A model generated the notes under the pieces. It saw nothing but the letters and a program-made list of their open reading frames with translations, searched no databases and had not been told where the DNA came from. This document shows positions 7,267 through 13,702 of a stretch of DNA of 16,760 nucleotides, in pieces. The position numbers and the translations under genes are program-made. The stretch is from Verrucomicrobiota bacterium (GTDB lineage: Bacteria > Verrucomicrobiota > Verrucomicrobiia > Chthoniobacterales > Terrimicrobiaceae): assembly GCA_026398285.1 (NCBI GenBank), contig JAPLTI010000221.1:1-16760 (forward strand), written 5' to 3'. Position 1 is the stretch's first letter. Each line of letters opens with the position of its first letter.

Positions 7267-8012
7267 TTTGATTCAGGCACGAAAAGGTCGTTGCCAACAC
7301 GATCAACCATGGTCTTCCAAGCCTCGGGAGTTCCATAATGCTCTGCCAAGTCGTTCGGCAGATAGGGAACCACCTGTTCCCTGAACATCTCAAATGTAAT
7401 CAGCCCCAACTGCTCCACCGCTCGGGCAGCGAGCCCGGATGGAACTCCTCTGGCGGCTTCGGCAAATGAGGAGAGGTGATTCAGATCGAAGACATCACGG
7501 GCCTGCACTTGGGTGCGGGTCGCAAGGGCATTGATCTTCTGCCTGTAAGCTGACTCGGCAGTGTAATGGTTGAATACAAAAGGCACCACCCACCGCTCGG
7601 CCAGAAGCGAGGCCGCTGGCGGCTCGACCGCGCACCCCGCAAACTCCTCGTCCCCCCGGCGGGAAAACTCCAAACGGGTCGCAATGGGAGTTTCCTGATA
7701 AATGATATGAAACTTCCAGCGTTGGACTGTTGGGGTCTGCTTTGAAGGCTTGATCTCGCTCAACGCAATACCGGCCGCCGCAAGTTCGGTCAGGAGTGGT
7801 TTGGCTGCCAAAACCTTGTTCACATTCTTTTTCAGAATTTCCACCCCCACTTTCCGTGCGTCGAAATCCATATCCTCGGAAAGACGGGCCGAATTGTGAT
7901 ACAGCCTCAAGTTGACCCCGCCCTTCAAACAGACCGTCCCCGGGCTTACCGTCGCCGCAAAATGCCTTAGAAAGACAAGGTGGAATTTTTCGACCGCCTC
8001 ACGATTTTTCAT
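7263..8012 (-). CDS. AbiEii/AbiGii-like nucleotidyltransferase toxin
   Basis: The 249-residue protein belongs to the AbiEii family (DUF1814, polymerase-beta-like nucleotidyltransferases). Characterised members transfer nucleotides, in some cases to tRNA, causing growth arrest and phage abortive infection. Visible motifs are LKGGVNLRLY (29-38, the GG-containing motif I), RLSEDMDFD (43-51, two catalytic acids) and YRQKINALATR...RDVFDL (156-177, the Lys and Arg/Asp motif that closes the domain). The length is typical. The ATG at 8012 is the first Met, and its codon overlaps one end of a 17-bp palindrome. No ribosome-binding sequence is visible, so initiation may be leaderless or the true start may differ; no earlier in-frame ATG is apparent. 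It is transcribed away from the Phd/VapC pair and lies upstream of its partner. Confidence 0.85.
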   Translation of the reverse strand: MKNREAVEKFHLVFLRHFAATVSPGTVCLKGGVNLRLYHNSARLSEDMDFDARKVGVEILKKNVNKVLAAKPLLTELAAAGIALSEIKPSKQTPTVQRWKFHIIYQETPIATRLEFSRRGDEEFAGCAVEPPAASLLAERWVVPFVFNHYTAESAYRQKINALATRTQVQARDVFDLNHLSSFAEAARGVPSGLAARAVEQLGLITFEMFREQVVPYLPNDLAEHYGTPEAWKTMVDRVGNDLFVPESK

Positions 8013-8028
8013 TGTTAATAATTAACAA
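8012..8028. promoter_or_regulatory. Perfect 17-bp palindrome over the AbiEii start codon, candidate operator
   Basis: TTGTTAAT-A-ATTAACAA is a perfect inverted repeat (8012-8019 / 8021-8028), and its left edge includes the first base of the minus-strand start codon (8010-8012). AbiEi proteins of studied systems repress their promoter by binding inverted repeats, so this is a natural candidate operator for the downstream AbiEi-like protein. Both the palindrome and its AT-richness stand out from the GC-rich surroundings. Binding is inferred. Confidence 0.55.
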
Positions 8029-8106
8029 ATACATTGATAAATCACAATCAATTTTCGATTAGAAAGTGCGAGCTCAACGCTTTCATCAACTCGCAGGCCA
8101 CCTACC

Positions 8107-8136
8107 GCACTTGCGCCGGTATCAAAGTGCTTTTTT
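8107..8136 (+). terminator. Orphan rho-independent terminator-like hairpin (plus strand)
   Basis: GCACTT (8107-8112) pairs exactly with AAGTGC (8125-8130) around a 12-base loop, followed directly by six T (8131-8136). It points along the plus strand, yet the nearest gene upstream is on the minus strand. It would therefore end a short transcript starting in the 8013-8100 region, or act as an attenuator in front of the Phd/VapC pair. The stem is short at 6 bp, which limits confidence. Confidence 0.45.
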
Positions 8137-8152
8137 CATGGTGAGAAATTAT

Positions 8153-8173
8153 TGTTTTTCATTTTGTAAAACA
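8153..8173. promoter_or_regulatory. Short inverted repeat upstream of the Phd-like antitoxin gene
   Basis: TGTTTT (8153-8158) and AAAACA (8168-8173) form an inverted repeat with a 9-base spacer, 17 bases before the antitoxin ATG. Phd/VapB-type antitoxins usually repress their own promoter by binding such repeats. In AT-rich DNA this could arise by chance. Confidence 0.25.
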
Positions 8174-8190
8174 TAGGCGAACTTCACCCA

Positions 8191-8421
8191 ATGAAGACAA
8201 TGACCGTCCGTGAAATGAAGGCCCACTGGTCGCAGGTCGAACAATTGGTGGCCAATGGCGAGATCATAGAAGTGTTGAACCGGGGAAAGCCCAGGGTTCG
8301 GTTGGTTCCGGCGGGCGGGCGCCAGCGTGTGATTTGGGACGATCATTTGGCAACGGCGATTCCCAACAAGGGGGTCTCCGCAACGGAGACGGTTGATCGC
8401 GACCGGGGAGGCCGCTGGTAA
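8191..8421 (+). CDS. Phd/YefM-type antitoxin
   Basis: This small protein (76 residues) matches the Phd/YefM antitoxin fold. It has an N-terminal DNA-binding region MTVREMKAHWSQVEQLV (4-20), then GEIIEVLNRGKPRVRLVPA (23-41), the usual Gly-x-x-x-x-hydrophobic...Arg-Gly-Lys-Pro pattern of this family, and a disordered charged C-terminal tail that would wrap the toxin. ATG 8191 is used here; ATG 8200, three codons later, is equally possible because neither has a strong ribosome site. The toxin gene begins three bases after the stop. The protein is expected to neutralise the PIN ribonuclease and repress the pair's own promoter. Confidence 0.85.
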   Translation: MKTMTVREMKAHWSQVEQLVANGEIIEVLNRGKPRVRLVPAGGRQRVIWDDHLATAIPNKGVSATETVDRDRGGRW

Positions 8422-8424
8422 GGT

Positions 8425-8883
8425 ATGCTCTACCTAGATACCAGCGCACTCCTGAAACTCTACCTCCGCGAGCAGGGCTCCGAGTGGGTGCAGGAGCAAG
8501 TCGAGGCCCAAAGCGACCCTCTACCGATTTGGGAACTGCAGGAGGCGGAACTGACAAACGCTCTGCGGTTGAAAGTATTTTGGCGCGATATCACAGCGGC
8601 ACAAGCTGACAGCCAACTGGCTCATTTCCGTTCCCGTAAAGAGCGCGGCCAATATGTCTTCCCTCACCTCGATCGTGCAGCCCTCATGGAGCGCTTCCGC
8701 CAGCTCTCCCGTCACAGCATGAAAATCGGCACCCGCACCTTAGATGTGATGCATGTGGCGTGCGCCTGTGAAATTCAGCCGGACACATTTATTTCCTTCG
8801 ACGAGCGGCAATGCGCCTTGGCTAGACTCGCCGGGCTAAAAGTGCTCGAGCCAATGGCCGACCGACTGGCGAACAATCCCTGA
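8425..8883 (+). CDS. vapC: VapC-type PIN-domain ribonuclease toxin
   Basis: The 152-residue protein is a PIN-domain toxin. VapC enzymes are Mg2+-dependent ribonucleases that cut tRNA or rRNA and stop growth when not bound by antitoxin. The acidic active-site residues can be placed: D5 in YLDTSALLKLY (3-13), E42 in EAELTNAL (40-47), D107 in TRTLDVMHVA (103-112) and D126 in FISFDERQ (122-129). The length is slightly above the usual 130-140. The start at 8425 lies three bases after the antitoxin stop, with AAGG just ahead and a G-rich GGGGAGG further upstream. With an intact active site and an intact partner gene, the pair looks functional. It ends five bases before the queF stop on the other strand. 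Confidence 0.9.
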   Translation: MLYLDTSALLKLYLREQGSEWVQEQVEAQSDPLPIWELQEAELTNALRLKVFWRDITAAQADSQLAHFRSRKERGQYVFPHLDRAALMERFRQLSRHSMKIGTRTLDVMHVACACEIQPDTFISFDERQCALARLAGLKVLEPMADRLANNP

Positions 8884-8888
8884 TTAAC

Positions 8889-9317
8889 TCAGCGGCGTTT
8901 TTTCGCCGTGTGCGAAGCGGTAACAGTCAAAGCCAACCCTCCCCGTGCGGCGAAGGCGCCGGTGACCGTCATGCTTTCCGGGGCACATACGGCGACGAGG
9001 TCGTCGAGGATGCGGTTCACGATCTGCTCGTTGAAGGAAGGCGTGTTCCGGAAGGCGGCGAGATAATATTTGAGCGACTTTGTCTCCACGCAACGCGCGG
9101 CGGGCACATACTCGATGACGATCTCCGCATAGTCCGGCAGGCCGGTCACGGGACAGACTGACGAGAAATCCGCCGTATCCACCCGCACCACATAACCACG
9201 GCCCGGATGGCTATTCGCAAAGGTTTCGAGAATCTCGACAGAGGGTTCCTGGGGAAGCGCGGAAGCACTACCGAGGAGGCGCAGGGACTTGTTGGATTTG
9301 GCGGATTTTTTGCTCAT
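8889..9317 (-). CDS. queF: NADPH-dependent 7-cyano-7-deazaguanine reductase QueF, type I
   Basis: QueF reduces the nitrile preQ0 to the amine preQ1 in queuosine tRNA-modification synthesis. From ATG 9317 the protein has 142 residues, the size of the short single-domain type I enzymes. It shows the thioimide-forming Cys and catalytic Asp in SSVCPVTGLPD (C55, D62), the family motif ETKSLKYYLAAFRN (78-91), and FNEQIVNRILDDLV (95-108) with the substrate-binding Glu97. The position equivalent to the His of characterised enzymes (FHE) is Asn96 here. The frame continues to ATG 9359, but that extension has unusual Cys/Met-rich sequence, while the lysine-rich MSKKSAKSNK start looks natural. There is no clear ribosome site for either. 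It diverges from the PLD-like gene and converges with vapC. No other queuosine gene and no recognisable preQ1 riboswitch was seen nearby. Confidence 0.9.
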   Translation of the reverse strand: MSKKSAKSNKSLRLLGSASALPQEPSVEILETFANSHPGRGYVVRVDTADFSSVCPVTGLPDYAEIVIEYVPAARCVETKSLKYYLAAFRNTPSFNEQIVNRILDDLVAVCAPESMTVTGAFAARGGLALTVTASHTAKKRR

Positions 9318-9450
9318 GGCGCAAGCTTGGCAGGGCGACATCGCGGATTCCAGAAACAATCCACTTCATACAACGCAGAGCTCAACTTTTGCTTCAAGAG
9401 ACCAAGGGAAACATCCATTATTCGGCTACAAACTTAGCAGGAGTTCAAAA

Positions 9451-10425
9451 ATGAAACTGATTGTTCAACCCGACGAGGGAGCCGCACCCGTCATCGAATT
9501 CATCCGCTCGGCGCGGACGAGCCTTATTCTCAAACAATTCACCTTCACGCATCCCGAAATCCTGCAAGCCTTGCTGGAGTCGCATGCAGCCGGCGTTGCC
9601 GTGCGCGTTATGTTGAACGCCAAGCGCTCGGGAGGCGACCGGGCAAATGACGAAACCTTCGCCGCCTTGGAAAAAGCGGGTGTGCCTGTGCACTGGTCGA
9701 ATCCGGATTTCTATGTGACTCACGAAAAATCCATGGTCGCCGATGGATCGCGGGCCATGGTCGCAACCTACAACCTTTGTGAAAAGTATTTCACCCGCAC
9801 AAGGGACTACGGGCTCATCGTCGAAAACACCGCTCAAGCGGCGCAGATCACGGAATGCTTCGATGCCGATTGGAACAGGACCGCCTGGACGCCTTCAACG
9901 GATACCGGCCTCGTCTGGAGCAATAGCGGCTCCCGGATTGCCGTCGCGCGTTTCATCGACGCCGCCAAGGAATCTCTGCTCGTGCAGCACCCTAAATTCG
10001 TCGATGCCGCCGTGCTCGACCGCATCGTGGACGCTGCCTCGCGCGGCGTGAAGGTGCGTGTGCTCTGCGGGGGACGCCATGGCATCAGCGAATGCGACAT
10101 CCTCGACACATTTGCCTCGCTGCGCATCATGCATCGGGCTGGGGCAAAGATTCACAAGCAAAAAAAACTCCGCGTCCACGCGAAGCTCCTTGTGGCTGAT
10201 GGCAAGCGCGCCTTCCTGGGCTCGATGAACCTCGACCGCTCCGCCTTCGATCTCCGGCGCGAACTGGGGATCACCCTCAACCAGCACGAGGTCGTTTCCA
10301 AACTGATCGATACTTTCCACTGCGACTGGGAGGAGTCGCACCACTACGACGCACCGGATCCACTGGACCCCGCGCAGCACCACGAGAACGACTTCCCGCA
10401 CGATCCCGAGCTGCATCATGAGTGA
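9451..10425 (+). CDS. Phospholipase D-like (two HKD motifs) protein, cardiolipin synthase-like
   Basis: From ATG 9451, preceded by CAGGAG (9438-9443), the protein has 324 residues; the frame is also open upstream, but there it overlaps queF. Two complete HKD motifs are present: H91-K93-D98 in THEKSMVADG and H243-K245-D250 in VHAKLLVADG, each followed by a typical Asn-containing strand (ATYN, GSMN). Two HKD motifs in one chain make a full active site of the phospholipase D superfamily, which includes cardiolipin synthases, phosphatidyltransferases and nucleases. There is no signal peptide or membrane segment, so it is probably cytoplasmic or peripheral. The substrate cannot be decided from sequence. 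The C-terminus (296-324) is an acidic, His-rich tail with seven His residues. It overlaps the next gene by eight bases. Confidence 0.88.
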   Translation: MKLIVQPDEGAAPVIEFIRSARTSLILKQFTFTHPEILQALLESHAAGVAVRVMLNAKRSGGDRANDETFAALEKAGVPVHWSNPDFYVTHEKSMVADGSRAMVATYNLCEKYFTRTRDYGLIVENTAQAAQITECFDADWNRTAWTPSTDTGLVWSNSGSRIAVARFIDAAKESLLVQHPKFVDAAVLDRIVDAASRGVKVRVLCGGRHGISECDILDTFASLRIMHRAGAKIHKQKKLRVHAKLLVADGKRAFLGSMNLDRSAFDLRRELGITLNQHEVVSKLIDTFHCDWEESHHYDAPDPLDPAQHHENDFPHDPELHHE

Positions 10426-10969
10426 CGCTGTAAAGGCGCGCCCCTCGCTTACGGAGTTGGCGCTCACTTTCAACCACATCTCGCTGGCCTCATTCGGCGG
10501 TGGGCTCTCGGCCTGGTCGCGCGAGGTTGTGGTGGTCGAGAAGAAATGGATGAGCGAAGAGGAGTTTCTAAGCATTCTCACGTTGTGCCGCATCCTCCCC
10601 GGGGCGAACCAGGTGAATGTGGCCATTTTCGTCGGAGCGAAATTCCTCGGTCTGCCAGGCGCCATTGCTGCTGTCTTCGGTCTCACCTTTTTGCCGGCCG
10701 TTCTCATCCTCCTGCTGGGAGCCGCCTATTTCCGATACAGCCATGTGCCAGCCCTCCAAGACGCACTGAAAGGCGCAGCAGCCGGAGCGATCGCTCTCAC
10801 CCTCTCGATGGCCTTCAAAACGGGACGGAAGTGCCTTCTCGGCGCTGTTCCTTGGATTCTTTTCGCTGCCACATTTTTCCTGAACGGCATCCTGCGCTGG
10901 CCGCTCTTCGGCGTCCTTGCGCTAACCGCACCGCTCGCCCTGCTCTGGGCCTGGCCCAAGGCGAAATGA
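10418..10969 (+). CDS. Chromate transporter family protein, N-terminal half-type (ChrA domain)
   Basis: The 183-residue membrane protein matches one ChrA domain of the CHR family, which exports chromate in known cases. Family signs are ASFGGGLSAWSREVVVVEKKWM (24-45) with the glycine-rich turn, a downstream EEEFLSILTLCRILPGANQVN segment (47-67), and about five to six hydrophobic segments after it. Full-length ChrA has two such domains; short members occur as gene pairs, as here. The ATG overlaps the PLD-like gene by eight bases, and the stop overlaps the next start as ATGA, so the three genes are very likely one transcript. The ion carried may not be chromate; nothing in the neighbourhood indicates chromium resistance. 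Confidence 0.88.
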   Translation: MSDAVKARPSLTELALTFNHISLASFGGGLSAWSREVVVVEKKWMSEEEFLSILTLCRILPGANQVNVAIFVGAKFLGLPGAIAAVFGLTFLPAVLILLLGAAYFRYSHVPALQDALKGAAAGAIALTLSMAFKTGRKCLLGAVPWILFAATFFLNGILRWPLFGVLALTAPLALLWAWPKAK

Positions 10970-11499
10970 AAGACGACGGCCTCAACCTCATCCATGTGCT
11001 TATCCTCTTCAGTTCGCTGTCGCTTCTTTCCATCGGCGGCGGCAATACCGTCATCCCGGAAATGCACCGTAAGGCGGTGGATGCCTATTCCTGGATGAAC
11101 GGAAAACAATTCGCCGACCTCTTCGCGATCTCGCAAGCAGCTCCCGGCCCCAGCATTCTGCTCGTCACACTCATCGGCTACAAAGCGGCCGGCATCACCG
11201 GCGCCGTGCTGGCAACCGTGGCCATGATCCTGCCGGCCGGGATCCTTGTGTATCTCGTGAGCCGCCTGTGGAGCCGCTCGGCGGATTCCCCTCTCCGCTC
11301 CGCCATCGAAAAGGGCTTCGCACCCCTCACCGTCGGCCTCGTCCTAGCCAGCGGCTGGGTGAAGAGCAAATCCGCCGATCACGACTGGCGGGCCTGGATT
11401 CTCACCGGCGCCTGCACCCTTCTCTGCACCACGACAAAAACCAACCCCATCCTTATCGTCGGCGGCGCCGCCCTCATCGGATGGCTCGGATGGATCTGA
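10966..11499 (+). CDS. Chromate transporter family protein, second half-type (ChrA domain)
   Basis: This is the partner of the preceding gene, 177 residues from ATG 10966. The frame is open far upstream, but that part is only the out-of-frame copy of its neighbour. It shows the second-domain version of the ChrA pattern: LSIGGGNTVIPEMHRKAV (21-38), a short hydrophilic turn with FADLFAISQAAPGPSILLV (49-67), then several membrane segments ending GGAALIGWLGWI. The Gly-Gly-Gly turn and Ala-Pro-Gly-Pro motif are family hallmarks. The two half proteins are expected to assemble in antiparallel orientation in the inner membrane. The 34-bp palindrome lies 46 bases after the stop and may be the operon's terminator. 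Confidence 0.88.
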   Translation: MKDDGLNLIHVLILFSSLSLLSIGGGNTVIPEMHRKAVDAYSWMNGKQFADLFAISQAAPGPSILLVTLIGYKAAGITGAVLATVAMILPAGILVYLVSRLWSRSADSPLRSAIEKGFAPLTVGLVLASGWVKSKSADHDWRAWILTGACTLLCTTTKTNPILIVGGAALIGWLGWI

Positions 11500-11544
11500 A
11501 AATGTTTCCCACCCAAAAAGCGGTCCAGCGCAGTGCGAAAACGG

Positions 11545-11578
11545 ACCAAAAATTTGGACGATCGTCCAAATTTTTGGT
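11545..11578. repeat. Perfect 34-bp palindrome between the chromate transporter and spmAB genes
   Basis: The 17 bases 11545-11561 are the exact reverse complement of 11562-11578, centred on the palindromic core GGACGATCGTCC. Allowing one G-T pair, the match extends to 11542-11581. As RNA it gives a long hairpin in which the inner GC stem is followed by AAATTTTT, so it could work as an intrinsic terminator for the upstream operon. It could equally be a binding site or a palindromic repeat element. The flanks contain related words: GGTCC/GGACC at 11523-11527 and 11543-11547, and GGACG at 11590-11594. No second copy was seen in the window. Confidence 0.75.
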
Positions 11579-11645
11579 TCGCCAACCGGGGACGAAGGAC
11601 GGTTCGTTCGGGGAATTTAGCCCTTTTCGGATGGCGTTTGTTTAA

Positions 11646-11657
11646 GGCAACCTTGCC
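11646..11657 (+). promoter_or_regulatory. Small hairpin over the ribosome site of the spmAB-like gene
   Basis: GGCA (11646-11649) pairs with TGCC (11654-11657) around ACCT, three bases before ATG 11661. AAGG, the only ribosome-site-like word, begins at 11644 and is partly inside the stem. This could weaken initiation. The stem is only four base pairs. Confidence 0.2.
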
Positions 11658-11660
11658 CAC

Positions 11661-12822
11661 ATGCTGAACTACATCTGGCTGGGACTGGTTTTACTGGCGG
11701 TGCTGCTCGGAGGCTTCGAGGGGAAGCTGCAGGAGGTGACGGGAGCGGCATTCGAAGCGTGTAAAACGGCTGTGATGACCATTGCGCTGCCGCTGGCGGG
11801 CGTGATGGCGCTTTGGCTGGGGCTTATGAAAATCGCGGAGAAGTCGGGTCTGGTAAATCTTTTGGCCCGCGCGCTCCGACCGCTTCTTCGCTGGCTTTTT
11901 CCCGATGTGCCCGCGAACCATCCGGCGATGGGATCGATGGTCATGAACATGGCCGCGAACATGCTCGGCCTGAGCAATGCGGCGACCCCGCTTGGTCTGC
12001 GCGCGATGCAGGACCTTGAAAAGCTGAATCCCAGGCCCGGCACGGCTACGAATGCCATGTGCACATTTTTGGCGATCAACACCAGCTCGATTCAGCTCAT
12101 CCCGGCGACCACGGTCGCCATTCTTGCCGCTGCGGGTTCAAAAAATCCCACGGTCATTATTGGAACCGCGTTCTTTGCAACCTGCTGCTCAACCATTGCA
12201 GGAATTCTCGCGGTGAAAACCTTCGAGCGCCTGCCGATGTATGCGCTGCCCAAGGTGGAAAATTCGTACGCAACCACGGAGCAGGAGGCCGCCGGGAGTG
12301 CGGACTCTTTCGAAAAGCCAAAGTGGTGGGGAACGCTCATCCTGCTGGCATTTGCCGCATGTTTCTTGATTTTTGGCTGGCAATTCATGCAGGCTCAAAG
12401 CGCATCGCGGAGCACTTTGGTGAATCTCGTGGAAGCCGTCTCCTATCTCGCGAGCCCCTTCCTGATCGCCTTCTTCCCACTCTCCGGCGCACTCAGCCGC
12501 GTAAAAGTGTATGAGGAATTCGTGGAAGGTGCCAAAGAGGGCTTCCAAGTTTCCATCCGCATCATTCCCTATCTGGTCGCCATCATTGCCTCGGTGGCCA
12601 TGTTCCGCGCGGCAGGAGGCATCAACATCATCACCCACTTCCTCGGCCCCGCCCTCAATGCGATCCAAGGGCAGCACCGAGACGACCTTTTATGTGATCG
12701 CCGTTTACTTCGGCTCCGTCGCCATCCGCCGCACAAGACACGCCGTTCCCGCCGGCCTCGTCGCAGACCTCGCCGGCGTCACGGCTTCGATCATCATCTG
12801 CCGCTTGGTCTTTGGGGCTTGA
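11661..12822 (+). pseudogene. SpmA-SpmB (nucleoside recognition domain) fusion, broken by an internal deletion and frameshift
   Basis: The first frame (ATG 11661) carries an SpmA-like membrane domain (1-200, with MNMAANMLGLSNAATPLGL at 95-113 and NTSSIQLIPAT at 140-150). It continues into an SpmB-like domain (from about 222) with EEFVEGAKEGFQVSIRIIPYLVA (285-307), and runs out near residue 336 (base 12668). The expected SpmB C-terminus then appears in the +1 frame from 12670: GSTETTFYVIAVYFGSV, then RTRHAVPAGLVADLAGV, stop at 12820-12822. Between GPALNAI and GSTETTF, the conserved family stretch with the RPLSGSG and GPDS motifs is absent, roughly 40-45 residues. Reading straight on in frame one gives an Arg-rich tail to 12896 unlike any membrane protein. 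The families are named for Bacillus spore maturation but occur widely outside spore formers. Either a real pseudogene or an assembly deletion. Confidence 0.82.
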
Positions 12823-12838
12823 GTTTTTCTCAAATCAC

Positions 12839-12868
12839 CGAATCCGTATTTGCCATTTTACGGTTTCG
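12839..12868. other. Imperfect inverted repeat downstream of the spmAB-like gene
   Basis: Ten bases (12839-12848) pair with 12859-12868, with one mismatch and a 10-base loop. There is no T-run after the stem, so it is not a standard intrinsic terminator, though it could slow polymerase or protect an RNA end. It lies 17 bases after the real stop of the broken SpmB domain. The rest of the gap up to 12990 shows only a weak promoter-like pair. Confidence 0.3.
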
Positions 12869-12940
12869 AGGAGGCTTCATTCTTGAGGATGCTTGAGATC
12901 AAAGGGGAAGATGGGCACCTTCAAAAAACCTTGTCCATGG

Positions 12941-12968
12941 TTGCTTTTCCGCCAACTAGGACTATACG
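12941..12968 (+). promoter_or_regulatory. Weak sigma-70-like promoter candidate before the Bax inhibitor-1 gene
   Basis: TTGCTT (12941-12946) and TATACG (12963-12968) are separated by 16 bases. Each is only a partial match to the consensus (3/6 and 4/6), and the start codon is 21 bases downstream. This is the best pair I see in the gap, but the score is low. Confidence 0.22.
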
Positions 12969-12989
12969 ACACAAGAACCAATTTCACTT

Positions 12990-13679
12990 ATGAACTCACC
13001 CACCACCATGCCTGTCAGCGAACTTCCGGCCGAGGCGCGGGGCGCTTTTCTTGTCCGCACCTACAGCCATCTTGCCTTGGCGATTGCCCTTTTTGTGGGA
13101 ATCGAAGTCTGGTTTTTCCAGACTGGGATCGCGAACACGATTGTGCAGGCTTTCGATAGTATGTCGCGGCTGATTGTGCTTGGCGGCTTTATGCTTCTGT
13201 TTTGGCTGGCGACTTTTCTGGCGAATCCCTCGATCTCACGACCGCTGCAATATCTCGGGCTGGTGTTGTATGTTTTCCTTCAGGCAGTCATTACGGTGCC
13301 TCTTCTCTACATTGCGAACCAGACCGCACCGGGAGTCATTGCCAGCGCTGCTCAGGCCACGCTCGGCGGGTTCTTCTTGCTGACGGCTGTCGTGGTGACG
13401 ACAAGAAAGGATTTTTCCTTCCTGCGAACATTCCTCATCTGGGGTCTCTTGCTGGGTTTCGCAGTCATCGTGTGTGCGGTGCTTTTCCAATTCAATCTCG
13501 GCACATGGTTTTCGGTGGGGATGGTCGCCCTTGCCGGGGCATCGATCCTCTATACGACATCGTCGATCATGCGGGACTATCCCGAGAATGCGGATCTCTC
13601 GGCAGCTATCCAGCTCTTTGCCGCAGTCGCAATGATGTTTTTCTATATGCTGCGGCTCTTCATGGGATCGCGCCGCTAA
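12990..13679 (+). CDS. Bax inhibitor-1 / YccA family membrane protein
   Basis: The 229-residue protein is very hydrophobic, with about seven membrane segments, and fits the bacterial Bax inhibitor-1 (YccA/YbhL/TMBIM) family. These are inner membrane proteins linked to Ca2+ leak or to control of the FtsH protease in the few studied cases. Family-like features are FLVRTYSHLALAI (20-32) before the first membrane helix, and the end ENADLSAAIQLFAAVAMMFFYMLRLF, where the last helix carries the usual aliphatic and aromatic pattern. A DYPENAD acidic loop precedes it, in the region where the family's pH-sensing Asp residues lie. The ATG at 12990 lacks a strong ribosome site. The ABC permease gene begins 23 bases after its stop, so they may be co-transcribed, but a shared role is not evident. 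Confidence 0.87.
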   Translation: MNSPTTMPVSELPAEARGAFLVRTYSHLALAIALFVGIEVWFFQTGIANTIVQAFDSMSRLIVLGGFMLLFWLATFLANPSISRPLQYLGLVLYVFLQAVITVPLLYIANQTAPGVIASAAQATLGGFFLLTAVVVTTRKDFSFLRTFLIWGLLLGFAVIVCAVLFQFNLGTWFSVGMVALAGASILYTTSSIMRDYPENADLSAAIQLFAAVAMMFFYMLRLFMGSRR

Positions 13680-13702
13680 GTGGGTAAGGACTCTTCGCTG
13701 CG

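Noticed and set aside
8031..8190. A short coding gene between the two toxin-antitoxin pairs.
   Set aside because: No open frame there has a start, ribosome site and useful length; the region is better explained as control DNA with hairpins.
12823..12896. The Arg-rich C-terminal extension of the SpmAB-like reading frame up to 12896.
   Set aside because: The conserved SpmB C-terminus is in the +1 frame and ends at 12822; the extension is a product of the frameshift.
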